Positions 19,763 through 31,652 of a stretch of 64,000 nt of DNA are shown piece after piece. The stretch is from contig WSUB01000008.1 in assembly GCA_019633425.1 (NCBI GenBank), forward strand, positions 186,001 to 250,000, written 5' to 3'. Source of the DNA: Tulasnella sp. 424 (Eukaryota; Basidiomycota; Agaricomycetes; Cantharellales; Tulasnellaceae). The position numbers and the translations under genes were made by a program. The stretch's first letter is position 1, and each line of letters begins with the position of its first letter. The notes under the pieces were generated by a model. That model worked only from the letters and a program-made list of their open reading frames with translations, made no database searches and had not been told where the DNA came from.

Positions 19763-22540
19763 ATGTCTTTCCTCGCAAGCTCTGTCTCGCGCTCCGCCCG
19801 CTACTTATCTCGCACTCCAACTGGTGTTCGAAATGCGTCCACGAAAGTAAGCAAGGAGTCCGAGCTTGGGTGTTAGTTCTCTAAATCCGGATCTATTCCA
19901 CAGTCTCTCAGAGAGACGCTAGCAGAGATCGTCCCCCAAAAGCAAGCGCAGCTAAAAGAACTCGTAAGAACCCTCAATGCTGGACCATTTGCCCCGGAAC
20001 TTATAAAAACGTTTTCAGAAAGCTAAACACGGTGAAGCATCTTTGGGAGAAATCAAGGTCGAACACCCTCGATCCATGCTATTATGGAGCCATTCTTCTA
20101 ACATATTTTGGCTTCCAGGTTGAAAACTTGATTGGAGGCATGCGTGGCCTCAAGGTCATGTTGTGGGAAGGGTCTGTCTTAGATCCGAACGAAGTACGTC
20201 CTGAACAGCGATCACGTGCCACCGTCTGCTCATCCCCGTTGTTTGATCCTTCAGGGCATCCGCTTCCATGGTCACTCTATCCCTGACTGCCAAAAGGTCT
20301 TGACTCCAGCAAAGGGTGGAAATGAGATAATCGCCGAATCCATGCTTTGGTTGTTGTTGACTGGAAAGGTTCCGACCGAAGCACAGACTCGAGAGCTTTC
20401 TCAAGAGCTTGCTACCAACGGAAACCTTCCGCAATACATCGAGAAGCTCATCGATTCGTACGTCGATGCTCAAACTTGCGTTTGCCGCCCAGCTTAGGCT
20501 CACACCTAATTTGGGCCGACTTGTCTAGATTCCCTCGAACACTTCATCCCATGACCCAGCTAGGCATGTCGGTAGCTGCCCTCAACCATGAATCCAAGTT
20601 CGCCGCTGCATACGAGAAGGGCGTCAAGAAGACCGAGTACTGGACTTATGCCCTTGAGGACTCGTTGAGCCTTATTGCCAAATTGCCTGCTCTCGCAGCC
20701 CGGATCTACCGAAACACTTACTACCCTGGAAAGGATATCGCACCGATTAAGGCGGATCAGGACCTCGTTGGTTAGTGTGTTCCATCACTCTATTCATGCG
20801 TAAGGCCTAACGGATCGTATTCCATGTCGGTGTTTGGGGTTCGTCAGGCAACTACGTCGACATGTTGGGGTATGGTGACAACGAAGGCATGAAGGAGTAC
20901 CTCCGGCTGTATATCGCATTGCACGGTGATCACGAGGGCGGAAACGTGTCGGCCCATACCGCGCGTAAGTCGTCCAACTGCTCTTCTATCTCGATACCTG
21001 GCTACAGGCTGACCCCTCGAAATCCCAAAATGGTCAACTTGATCTCCTTTACTCAATCCGGAATAACAAACCCCCCAACTGCCTTCTTCGGACGATTGAT
21101 CCTCAATCTTTCCTGAAACGCATAAAACCCGGTCCGAAACATTCTACGCTTGAACGAATCTGGAACGAATCTTTGGCAATCCCTAGACCTGGTCGGCAGC
21201 GCGTTGTCCGATCCATTCCTGTCCTACTCGGCTTCCCTCTTCGGCCTCGCGGGTCCTTTGCACGGCCTTGCAAACCAAGAAGTCCTCAGATGGATGCTAG
21301 CCATGCAAGAGGCAATCGGGCCGGACGGAACTCACGACCAGATCAAGGAATACTTGTGGAAGACCCTCAAGGGTGGCCAGGTTATTCCCGGGTGCGTTCT
21401 TTTTTTCATCACCATTCCATGTGATCACCTCGCATCCGCGAGCTGAAGGCATGTACTGGCTCCACTTTTTCTCGACATCTCGTTCGCCCTAACCTGCCAA
21501 CGGTTCTTCTCGTTGAGATCCACATATTGGTAGTCTTGGTGCCTGCGCGGACGATTTCGGCTGTTTCCCGCTGCGGTCTCCGAAGGATTCTCCGTTTGGC
21601 TGACGAACGTTTGCTTCTCTTTGGCCTTTGGCACGATAGTTACGGCCATGGTGTCCTCCGAGACCCGGATCCACGATTCACCGCGTTGCAGAACTTCTGT
21701 GATGTCCGTCCGGAGCTCAAGAACAGCCCAATTATCCAATTGGTCAAAAAGGCAAGTGGCATTCACGAGACGCTCGGTTGCGATTTAAGCTCGCGCGAGC
21801 AAATAATTGCGGCACAGCCACATCTTAAAGAGCTTCATCTCGCTAACTGTATTTCTCCGCCTCTCGATTTCTCCGCCTCGTTTTCTTTTGTTTGTTCTCC
21901 GACAACGCTTAAACACCTTGGTTGTGGTCCTGGTACATCCCTTGCAACTCGGGCGGACCTTTAACCTTGTTTTCTCGCATCGCCAGACAAGCGAGGTTGC
22001 TCCAGGCGTCCTTCGAGAACACGGCAAGACCAAGAATCCCAATCCTAATGTCGATGCCACGTCTGGTGAGTGAAAGGCTGTTTTGCGGTCGAATGCTCCA
22101 TGGGGACGGGAGTGCGCTGAACGCGCGGGACTTTCTGTTCCAAAGGTTGTTTGCTATACCATTATGGGTTGACAGAGTTCAAGGTACGCTCCGGCGCCAA
22201 TTTGAAATGAAGGCAATATAATTACTAACTCGCGTGTACCCGGCAGTATTATACTGTCATCTTCGGCGTGTCGCGCGCTCTTGGTGCTTTGACCCAACTC
22301 GTCTGGGACCGCGGTACGTCGTTATCTTCACCTTCAATCTCTTCTCAGCTAATATATATATGGCATGCTTCTTGGATTGCTAGCTCTGGGATTACCAATT
22401 GAGCGGCCAAAGTGTAAGTCTACCCCGGCGCCACAGTCGTCTTCAGCCTCTGTCGAGCTCGAACTCTGACTGAACAATCCCTTGTGCTCCACATAGCCCT
22501 GTCCATGGACGCGATAGAGAAGATCGTAAACAAGTCCTGA
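19763..22540 (+). CDS. CIT1: Citrate synthase, mitochondrial
   Basis: The enzyme condenses acetyl-CoA with oxaloacetate in the first TCA-cycle step. [20 protein letters not shown] is an Arg/Ser-rich mitochondrial presequence. The core follows without gaps: [128 protein letters not shown] and [20 protein letters not shown]. The three catalytic residues (His in DHEGGN, His in GYGHG, Asp in DPDPRF) are present. It ends [10 protein letters not shown] at 22540. Three introns are unusually long for this window (about 216, 250 and 235 nt), and the third (21752-21986) appears to be GC-AG. The promoter faces SEC66 across a 1.2-kb gap. Confidence 0.96.
21752..21986 (+). other. Predicted GC-AG intron of the citrate synthase gene
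   Basis: The exon ends AAG and the intron opens GCAAGT, the consensus donor for GC-AG introns. It closes at CGCCAG. Joining across it gives [20 protein letters not shown], the expected citrate synthase sequence in phase 0. I found no GT donor nearby that restores the frame. Confidence 0.75.
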
Positions 22541-23365
22541 CGGCAATATCCACCACGGCGGTACTCGGAGTGAGATGAGGACAAAAGGGGGACATCCCCC
22601 CGGACTGGCGGCGCTCCTGCTTCCTTACATGGAAATATACATAACCGAATTCAACTGCCGCTCAGGGATTAAAATTTCCGAGAGACCACGCAAGGAGATT
22701 GCTTGTGCAACACGCGCCAGTAATTCGTGACGGGGATAAGTTATGAGATTGAAATTGCGGCTACCGACAAGAGAGGAGAGATGCAAGGATGGACTGAAAG
22801 AGACTGAAAGCAGACAGAAAGAAAGAAAATGGATGCGATGCCAAATGCTAAACTAAACTAACTACTAAAACAAGGCGATGCAATTACAGGAGAACGGAGA
22901 GTCCGAGACGGATGGAGGGGAGTAGTGTGTCGAAGGGGTATAGAGTAAAAAAGGAAAGGAACACAGCCGGGCTCGGTAGCGAACAATCAACCCAGGAGAG
23001 ACGGAGGAACAAAAAAAGAGAGAGAGAGAGAGACCAAAGAAAATAATTACGTGCAAGTCACCCAACCAGAGCTGGGCCAGGTATCCAAGAAATCCTCCCC
23101 TTCATCAGAACTTCATCGTTTCCAACGGTCGTGATCGAGTGCGTGTGGGCGTGGTTTCTTGGAGCGCACGACTTGTCACCAAACAATACCTCGTCCCAAG
23201 GGCCAGCAGGGACGGGTTTGTTTGAGAGAGAAGTCGGAGCGATCCAAGGAGCGGTGGCGTGGAGCGAGAACGGAGAACGAAGAACCAAAGATTTGCGACC
23301 GGCGCTTTACGGTTTGGAGAGTGGAGCCGGCGGCAAACCACCCGAGTAGAACGGAGGTAATTAAT
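22541..23365. other. Intergenic between convergent citrate synthase and methyltransferase genes
   Basis: Both 3' ends face this 825-bp stretch. It holds a poly-A/GA microsatellite (23011-23033). Small open frames lack any family signal. Confidence 0.5.
23011..23033. repeat. A7-(GA)8 microsatellite
   Basis: Seven A followed by about eight GA units, between the convergent citrate synthase and methyltransferase genes. Confidence 0.8.
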
Positions 23366-25459
23366 TTACCGTCCACCGGTCTTGCGAGCGTGGGCGAAGT
23401 GCCAGCAGACGTAAGGCCTGATCTGCGGGTAGTAGAGGTCCTTCTGAGCCGCCTCGATGAGTTTCTTGACGTGGGCTTCGCTCATGCCGCTGCCAACGAG
23501 GGTTGGGATGAGACTGAAGAGAAGGTTATCCTGGTTCATCCAGCTGAGTTGACCAATGGTGAGGAGGAGTGGGTCTAATGAGAGGAGCAAATTAGTGACT
23601 GGTGTGAAGGAGAGGTAATGCGATGCTGCCTAACCTTTCGGCCAAGTACCTGGAGATGACAAATGAGAAAAGGAGCACAAGATCAGTCACGAGCTCCCCC
23701 CGTTCGATATGCTAAGTCGGACTGACCGATAGGAACAAGAGCTTCTTGGGCGACAACGTTATCCCTGAGAGATGGAATCTCTTGTAGGAGGCCGCGGAGA
23801 CGCGTCGGGATGGAAACGTCGAAACCGTTCTTTCCAAGAGTCTTGCGATACTCGGTCCAGAAGGCGGTCCATCCTTGCGCGTACTCGGGAGCCATGATCC
23901 GCTTGTTGTCGGTGAGAGGCTGACTGTCGGCTTCGGCGAGGATGATCATGCCGTTTCTGCGCAGAACGCGGGCGCACTCGCGGAGGAAGAGAGGATAGTT
24001 CCGGATCTGGAGAAGGCGAGCAGAGCCATCAGCGTTCCGTAAGTTATCGGCGGAGGTGAATGAGTCAAAGGCGAAGTGGTGAAGGTTTTGGTTTTTGGTT
24101 TGTTCGGTAGCGCGTCGGATGACATTATGATGGGCGATTATGAAATGAAGCGCGGCGTGACGCGGAGGGACGCGAAGAAGTGGATTGAGTTATTGCGGGC
24201 GGTCATTCCGAGATGTATTTGAGGGTAAATTGGTGTCGTGGCAGGTGATAGTCGGGAGGTGAGGTGAGGTGGAATGGAGGGCATGTGGATGGAGCAAAGG
24301 ATCTGTGAGCGGGAAATCCATGGAAAAGGCAAAAACAGGGCATGCGTGAACTTACACCCATGTAGACCGAGCGACAATGGATAACGTCGAAATAGCCGTC
24401 GGGATATGGCAACTGCTGGCCATCAAGATCGAAAAGTTCAAACCTAAGAGTACGTCGGAAGCGGCGGGAAGGGGAGACGGAATAGGGGCCAAGGTTTTGA
24501 AGTTAGAATTTGATTGGTTGACCAGAGTCGAGACCAGGGGCGCGGGAAGCTGCGCGCTCTCGCCCGCCCCTACTCCCCGGAAAACGACTCGAAAAACAAA
24601 ACAAAAGAGACTCACGAGCAGTTTGGTGGAACAACTCTGGAGTGGGTGATAAGAGACAGGAAGTGGCCCAGTTAGTGTCTGGGAAAGATAAGAGCTTGCC
24701 ATCGAACGCACCTTGGTTGGATTGGAGCGAGGTCGACACCAACGACACTGGCTTGAGGGAATTCTTCTGCGACTTCGATACACCTTTAAAGTGGGTGGTG
24801 TCGGTTGGAGAAACAGATGGAGTTTCGTGGAGCACAACAAAGCCCGAATGTCAGCGCCGCTTGAACCTTGCGCTTGTAAACCTTAAGTACTAACCACAAG
24901 CCGGAGCCAGTGCCGCAATCCATAATACGTTTGTCCTTTTCTTTTGTAGACGCCAGCACGTCTTTGATGTTGCCGACGTAGTTCGAGTTGAGCACGAACT
25001 TGAGCATTCGGTGTTCTTGGTCCAGTCGCTGGGGGCATTCCAAAACGGGAAAGTCAGTCCCCGAAACTGATGATTGGGCAATACCGGCAGGCTGGCTGGC
25101 CAGTCGAAAGTAAAACCACCGCCAGCCCCACCCGCGACGACGACGATCCCAACGCTCACCTTGATCTCACTAGAGTCGGAAGGCAGCGTGTATGCCACGT
25201 TCATGGTATTGAGCTTTCGACCAGCCATATCTCTGAAGAACGCCTCTTCACGATCAGACGATACGGTGGACGTGGAGGACAGTGAGCGGACGCTTGAGGG
25301 AGAGCCCGATCGTGGGTCGTCCGAGTCGGAGTTGCTAGGTGAAGAGGTGCCGCTGATGGACTGGGAGCGTGAACGGGCAAGCTCAACTTCCATGGCGTCA
25401 TTGTCCATGGGTAGCATGGTCCTGGAGATGGGGTGTTGTGATGTCGGAGCTCTGAGCAT
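23366..25459 (-). CDS. SAM-dependent methyltransferase, class I (TAM/LaeA-like fold)
   Basis: This is a class I methyltransferase with a Ser-rich, probably disordered N-terminus of about 80 residues (RSRSQSISGTSSPSNSDSDD). The SAM-binding motif I is IMDCGTGSGLWCIEVAEEFP, followed by VVGVDLAPIQPR (acidic loop), YPDGYFDVIHCRSVYMGIRN and LRECARVLRRNGMIILAEAD (post-I and motif III). The C-terminal part (GWTAFWTEYRKTLGKNGFDV onward) resembles the many fungal TAM-domain proteins related to LaeA, whose substrates are mostly unknown. Exons: 25459-25158, then several, with 24356 joined to 24006 across a 349-nt intron, and a 15-nt exon at 23636-23650. The stop at 23366 follows ARKTGGR. No biosynthetic cluster surrounds it, so I do not infer a secondary-metabolism role. 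Confidence 0.8.
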
Positions 25460-25771
25460 CGCGATCAACTTTGGAGACGGTGAGCACTTTCTGAAGGTAG
25501 TGGTGGTGGAGGTTATAAGGGAAGTGCAGAGGGGAGGTGTTGAGTACTGACGAAGAGGAATGAAGAGAGATGAGATGGTCGCTGGGTCTAAATAGGAGCC
25601 CGAAGCACTGGGTAAGATTCAGGGACTCTGCATTAGACAAGGTTTTGCGCTAGAGCCTTCGACCCGCGCTCTATCCCCCAGAACAGTATTCCACTATGCT
25701 CCTCGACCACGGCTCAAACCCACACCAGCCTCACCAACGCATCCAAAACATACTACCAATACTATCGCAGC
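25460..25771. other. Intergenic: methyltransferase promoter and SPT8 3' region
   Basis: 312 bp on the 5' side of the methyltransferase gene and the 3' side of SPT8. No gene, repeat or clear element seen. Confidence 0.4.
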
Positions 25772-28683
25772 TTAATGCCAGATCGGTGTGATGTCGTGTA
25801 TCAGAACCGTCTTGGTGCTTTCCCCCATCCAGGACCGGCCTCGGTTACCACTCGCGGTGATCATGAATCTAGACGAGGCATCAATCACTGCACCATACGG
25901 CCGAAAGTAACGAGGCGTCAGTAAACAACCATAAGACCGAAATGCAAAAGTCAAACAGTGGAAAGACTGAAAGAAAAAGTGTGCGTGCGTGCGTGCGGAG
26001 AAACCGGCACGGAGGGCCAAAACCGTCCGCTCTCGACTTTACCACCAGAGCGAGGGGCCACCTCAGCTGCGACAGCGTCGATCAACCACAGTCGACACAC
26101 GTTGCATGCACAGGAAAAAAGCCAGCCATCGAACGACATGCCCACCCATCCAAACAAAAAAAAGAAACATCATACTCACGGATCTGAGAAATTACCCCTC
26201 CATGGTGGCCAGCAATGATTTTAAACGGAGCTCGTCTATGATGGTCCGCCAAGGTTTCGTCGTTTACCTTCCACAGCCGAATGTTATCTTGAGAGGCACT
26301 GGGGTTCCGCCAACATCCGCAACCGGTTCCGCAAACGAACGATCAATAAACCACCCAACCAGGAAAAAGGGACGCCTGACGTCAGCCGCAGACTCCCATT
26401 CATCGAACAAAAGCGAACAAGTCGATCGCAGCTCGTACGAGCCCACTCACCAGACGAGATGTTGGCCATCCGGAAAGCCCGCAACACATGTTACAGGGCC
26501 CGAGCTGGCTGGGTTGCGTAAACTCTTCAGCAGGCGCGGTCCGCTCGCACTGCTGGCACCGGCCTGGCGAATGTCCCATACATCAATTGTTCCTATCCTC
26601 CGTCCAGCGTAGATCTCGTGGCCATTGGACGACCAGGAAGCCTAATAGACGCGACGACGGCGTCATGGCCACAGGAGAGAAGAGAAAAAAGAAAATCGCA
26701 ATTAGAGATGAGATTCGCCAGATTAGCGATTGACCTCAAGGCCTGGGCCACGGTCTGGACCTGCACCCTTCCACGAGGGAAACGCAAACGAGGGTCGCGA
26801 GAGCGCCAGGGAGACAAGAGACACAATCCCAAAGAACAGGGTGGGAGAATATTCGGAATACGGGGACTCACCGATACACACCATGGAGGTGACTTCTCTC
26901 CCATCTCAAGTCGCAGAGGCTTCGACTGAGTAGGGTTACGTCGATCCCATAGAAGCACTTGTCCATCAATGTAAGCCGTCATCACTATATCCGGACTCAA
27001 TATCGGACCTCCCGAATTCGAATGGTTATTGCTTCGCGTGGCATTCGGACCGGAATTTTGAGCTTGTACGCCGTTGGGCTTCGAGGCACCTTTCTTCTGG
27101 TTCCCACCACCTCCCTCCTCGTCGTCTCCAGAATCGTCCCCAAACAGTGAGTCGTCGGATGAGCCGGAATCTCCGTCATCGTCTCCGTCCCGGTCATGCC
27201 CGAGGGTAGTACCGCTTTTGTTGGAAGGCAACATACCAGCGGCAGTGTCTCCGCCGGAAAAGAGCTCTGAATGAGGATTCGTCGCCGTTCCAAGCGGGGT
27301 TAGTGGCCTGAGACCTAGTGACACGACCTCTTGCGTATTCCCCCCTGAGTTGCGTGGCGTGCCATACGTGCGCACCATTTGTCCGGTGTTGAGATCCCAT
27401 TGCTATAAGGCGATTCATTTCATCAAGCAGAATGGGCGCAATGGAAAATACCAATGGACGTAAAGAAAAAAACGAAGTAAGTTGTCCTGCCAATAACAAG
27501 TACAGGTGGACTTACTACATGCCTTGGTATCGCCGTCCCCTCCTCCACTCAGAACACCTAATTCATCTGGCTGTAAAGCCAGGCACGAGACGGTCTTCGT
27601 ATGCGCAGTTATAGTGTGATGCGTTTTGCCCGGATCATGCCGCAGCGTGGTCAAGTTAATATGACCGGTCTGACCAGCAAGGAAAGGTAAAGGCAGGTAA
27701 AATCGATGGTTTACAAGAGACAAATTCAGTAATAGATCCCTACTGTGTTCAAACCCGACCTGCGATCGGGGCTAAGAACGTTTACTCACCTCTGTTCCAC
27801 TAAGCCCCCAAAGCGCATCGGCCTGCAATACCATGCTATGTACGGCAGATAGCGTCTTTTCCTCGCCTTGAGTCTTGTCTTGTGACCCAGCAGCACCACC
27901 AGGAGGACCAATGGGCGGAGCCCAATTCTCCCACCAGAATTTCAACACCCCTGCTTTCATGTTGCCTTCGGCGATTCCACAATGAGCTCGCTGAGGTGCG
28001 GTGAGGAACGTCTTGTTGTTTACACTTGCAAAGAAGTCGTAGCATCGAATGAAGCCGTCTTGGGATCCAGTTACGAGGTAGGTCATACACAAGGACGATG
28101 CCAGTGAATCGGTTGCGACCGGATGCGGTAAAGCACAGATGGGGTCGATTCCATATGATTTCGGATAGGGGTAGTTCGTCACAAAAAGGCCACGCCTTTT
28201 TTGCGCGGGTGTTTCTGGTTTGACGTCTGGGATGGCAGGCACGTCTTCGACGGCTGCAAAAGGCAAAATTAATGCGATCAGTAAAAAAGAGGGTGCAATT
28301 AAAGAAAGGCCATAGGCCTGGCGTTGCTGACGTTTCATTGGCTCGTCCTCATCTTGGGGTTCATCATCCATGGCCTCCATGTTTTCGAGTGCGGCCTCCA
28401 GATCAGCGGCTTCCTCATCATCCTCATCCCCCTCTGCGTCATCATCCTCCCCTTCCTCCTCTTCCTCCTCTGACTCTTCGTCACTATCTCCTTCATCATC
28501 TTCCTCAGATTCTTCCGCTTGTTCACCCTCACCCTCTGCCTCACCCTCCAGCTCTGCCTCGGCCTCCTCTGCCTCAGCCTCAGCTTCCTGATCGGCGAAG
28601 TCTTCGAGTTCTAGTTCTTCTTCTTCGGCTTCTGAGGTGTAAGGCGACGATGCTTGAGACACTTCATCGTCACTCATGGTCAT
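25772..28683 (-). CDS. SPT8: SAGA complex subunit Spt8 (WD40 protein)
   Basis: Spt8 is the TBP-contacting WD40 subunit of the SAGA coactivator. The N-terminus (start 28683, MTMSDDEVSQ) is an extreme Glu/Asp tract of about 110 residues, as in yeast Spt8. WD repeats follow: YLVTGSQDGFIRCYDFFASV, ADALWGLSGTETGHINLTTL, TVSCLALQPDELGVLSGGGD with the following GDTKQWDLNTGQ, IVMTAYIDGQVLLWDRR and GHEIYAGRRIGTIDVWDIRQ. It ends SRFMITASGNRGRSWMGEST and HDITPIWH, close to the yeast C-terminus. A Ser/Asp/Gly-rich insertion of about 100 residues splits two blades. The exon before QWDLNTGQ appears to use a GC donor (intron 27403-27522). The gene is divergent from COQ11, with 150 bp between starts. Confidence 0.9.
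27403..27522 (-). other. Predicted GC-AG intron of SPT8
   Basis: Read on the minus strand, the exon ends AAG, the intron opens GCATGT and ends TTATAG, and the next exon begins CAATGGGAT. This phase-0 join yields SGGGDGDTKQWDLNTGQMV, a normal WD blade. The alternative GT donor (GTAGTA) three bases inside shifts the frame and destroys the blade. Confidence 0.65.
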
Positions 28684-28833
28684 GGATATGCTGTTTGTTG
28701 TGAGGTTGACGGTGGCGGTTGAGTGGAGAGCTCTGTAAGTTGCCGCGATCCCACGTCCATTCGTTGTTGTCCGGTTTTCGGGACTCCAAAATCCTGTGGA
28801 GTTCGACGTATCCCTGAAGGAGCTCACCTTAAC
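28684..28833. promoter_or_regulatory. Bidirectional promoter of SPT8 and COQ11
   Basis: The two start codons are 150 bp apart on opposite strands, so both promoters must overlap here. No clear TATA box is visible. Confidence 0.6.
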
Positions 28834-30190
28834 ATGAGCGCTATCAAACATTCGATTCTCGTCGTTGGTGGCAATGGATTCCTCGGTAAGCTGCTCCATA
28901 AAGCGTCCAGTGGAGTGGCAGGTGGGGTGACCTCGGTTGTGCCATAGGATCCGCCGTGTGCAGACGAGCATTAGCCAAAGGGCTTGATGTTACCAGCATC
29001 AGGTAATTTGATCTGATTTTTTGATCCTTACTGCTCCTCATGAGAATCCTGTATTCCGGCTAGCTCCTCGGGCCAGCCGTTTCGTACGCCCAAAGGACAC
29101 GTCCCCGGTTGGACCAGCAAGGTGAGCGCGCAGCAGACAGAACAAATCGTGACTTAATTATAATTATAATTATCTTGTTTCAGGTCAAATGGCATACGGC
29201 TTCCGCCTTAGAACCATCTTCGTACGCTTCGCTTCTCGATGGAAAGACCGCGGTCGTGCATACCCTCGGAGTTCTTCTGGAGGGCGGATACAAGAACTCC
29301 CTTAAAGAAGGGGACATCTTTAGCCTTGGCTCATCTTTCGTTCGAAACTTTGGATTAGAGTCGGGTAATCCCCTTACGAGGGACAAACCTGGTGAATACG
29401 AGGTGATAAATCGAGATTCGGGTATGCGGGAAGCACTTCGACACAGATGCTCCGAACTCTAACAAATATGGTACAGCTCTTCGAGTCTTCGAAACCTACA
29501 AGGCAGCAGCTCCACAAGAAGATGCGGGAAAGACATTTGTCTACGTATCTGCCGAGGACGTGTTCCGACCATTCGTGCCGAAGAGATATATCGACTCCAA
29601 GCGCCACGCCGAGGAGGAAATTTCTCGCCATTGTGGTGAAATTTCGCCTGCGGCACCAATCCGCGATGTGTTCATTCGTCCAGGTTGGTCTTCAGCGCTT
29701 TCCTACGCTTCGTACCGATGCTCATTGCCCTACACAAGGTCTTATGTATCACCCACATCTCAGGCCTTTGACGACACCCCTTGCGGTCCTCCTCGACATC
29801 TCCTCTCGATTGCATCACAAGCCGCCTCTGGGCCTTTACGGCATGCTCCCATCCTCCATTTTGCGTTCCATTGCTTCACGTCCGCAAGGTGGTTCTAACT
29901 TTACATCCCCGCAAAGCGTTTCTTCCACAACGCCAGCAGCGTCGGCAGGGGACCCGTCGTCCTTAGAGTCTCTGGCGAACTTACTTGAAGTGCCCCCTAT
30001 TCACGTTGACCAGGTGGCCGATGCCATTGTTGAAGTGATTCGGAATCGCCCAGATGTGCGTGGACCAGTGGGAGTGGAGGCAATGCGCAACATTATCGGT
30101 TGGAGGAGAGAGGGGGAAGAAGGTCCGCGCTATACCAAGGTTCTGGTTGTCGTCCCCGCGTCGCGCCCGCGGCACTGTCACCAACCTTGA
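28834..30190 (+). CDS. COQ11: Coq11-like NAD(P)-binding protein (ubiquinone synthome)
   Basis: This matches yeast Ylr290c/Coq11, an atypical short-chain dehydrogenase attached to the mitochondrial coenzyme Q synthome. The ATG at 28834 gives MSAIKHSILVVGGNGFLGSA, a Rossmann GGNGFLG nucleotide motif. Then come VCRRALAKGLDVTSISSSGQ, WHTASALEPSSYASLLDGKT, AVVHTLGVLLEGGYKNSLKE, KTFVYVSAEDVF, YIDSKRHAEEEI and IRPGLMYHPHLRP. The YxxxK pair is present as YIDSK. Five short introns are inferred. The join from VINRDS to ALRVFETYK skips a stop in the unspliced frame. The C-terminus (QVADAIVEVIRNRPDVRGP to the stop at 30190) is longer than in yeast and has a Ser-rich insertion. No classical presequence is visible. 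Confidence 0.82.
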
Positions 30191-30347
30191 CTGACCTACT
30201 GCCTAAATAGGAACAGCCTGCAACCTTGTGAAAAAAACAACTCGATCCCGCGCAAACTTTTCAATTTTGACCCTGTCGCCATCCGTTAGAGATTTACACT
30301 CGTAGAATTAATTCCTTCCCCCTATCGCGTCTAGAGCAAGTCTTTTT

Positions 30348-31124
30348 TTAATCGCGCGGTATCTCGAAGAAATCTGCTGCGACCTTTCGGACCGTCTCGT
30401 CCTCGTTCCGTTGGCAGGCCTTGATCAACCTTTGGACCTTCTCTCGGCTGAAAACCTTCGGACTCCGAACGTAGATGTCCAGGCCGGCCGGGGTGAACTG
30501 AAACAGAGGGGCCATTGCCCGAGCTTAGTCCAAGCTCGTTCCTTCTGGAGCGGTCTCCACCCGTACCAAAGTCTTTCCAAAATAGGTCACCACCCAATCT
30601 TCATCCCGTCGAGCGGGGTCCTCGGCAAGAAAATATCCCAGGATCTGCCACTTGGATGAACTTATGGCAAGAGGACCTTTGCCCCTCCACTTGAACTTTG
30701 CGGCGTTTTCCTCCGACGACTGAGAGTCATCGGTTTCAAGGGCCGTCGGATTTTCATTCTTGTCGGCCCCGACAATCTTGGTCGGCGGTTTCTTAGGATC
30801 CGACTTGACATTGTTAAACTCTATGATGTCGAGGAAATCCGATGCGGCACCGCCGCCTTCCTTTGGTTGATAGGTGATGGTCACATTCTTTCTATTCTTC
30901 CACAAAGGCAACGTTGACGCTACATCCATACGCGGATAAACTCTCTTTGGATCAGGAGAATAGATGCAAGGCTGGACTTTACCTACGACGGCCCACGACT
31001 CCATGAGACGTTCGTATGGAATGTTCTGGGCTTGGAAAGGTGCATCACTTGTGTCTGGGCTATGGATCACGACTTCCATGGAATCCTGGCTTTGGGGATT
31101 AGACGACTGCATTGTCAAGCTCAT
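30348..31124 (-). CDS. Conserved fungal protein, probable calycin/lipocalin-like fold
   Basis: I recognise the pattern of a widespread fungal family of unknown function but no named gene. The start at 31124 gives MSLTMQSSNPQ. The conserved blocks are ESWAVVGKVQPCIYSPDPKR, ASTLPLWKNRKNVTITYQPK, LDIIEFNNVKSD, AAKFKWRGKGPLAISSSKWQ and ILGYFLAEDPARRDEDWVVT. The sequence then continues YFGKTL. A 70-odd-nt intron must be removed after KTL to give FTPAGLDIYVRSPKVFSREK and the C-terminal helix ending FFEIPRD at 30348; without it the frame ends at 30525. The string of Trp-containing strands and the final helix suggest a small beta-barrel binding a lipid or other ligand (inference). It is convergent with COQ11, 157 bp apart. 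Confidence 0.75.
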
Positions 31125-31652
31125 TATGGGTCTTCCGGGGGTTTTGGTCGTCGAAAGATGGAAAGCGACACACAGAACAAAGAGCCCAGACCAGCTCCGC
31201 TATATGATGTCATGAGCGACGGTGGGGCGCTCCAGCTGAGGGTATCCAGAACATGCCATTCGTGCAGAGAATACATCCAGGGCAAACAAATTTGGGAGGC
31301 TCAGGGGAAAGCGAGAAAGGTCAATAGAACGTGAATGAGCTAATTATCTTGCACGAAAGAGGTGGTCACATGCGGGGGATGGGGGGTCAAAGAGACATCA
31401 GCGCTAGCGCGATGTAATAGCACAGCACCGTTTTAAGTGATGCAGAAGAGGGAGGAAAGTAAAAAAAAAGGAATAATGGGGGTATATGTCTCACATCGTC
31501 ATGCGACATGGATTGGAAAGAGAATTTTCAACCGCTTCGTCCAAGTCCGTCATCTAAACTCTTATGTTGTTGTAAATCTCTCAAAACCGTAGGGTCAACT
31601 GGGGATACGTCTCTCATCAGCCAAACGTCACGTTTGAAAGGCAGAAAGAGGC
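31125..31652. other. Intergenic between the calycin-like gene and the B56 gene
   Basis: Holds the promoter of the calycin-like gene and the 3' end of RTS1. No coding segment was found. Confidence 0.4.

Noticed and set aside
25640..25680. tRNA-like B-box sequence
   Set aside because: It does not match the B-box consensus and no paired acceptor or A-box was found.
28370..28591. Plus-strand Ser-rich open frame
   Set aside because: It is the antisense shadow of the Glu/Asp tract of Spt8.
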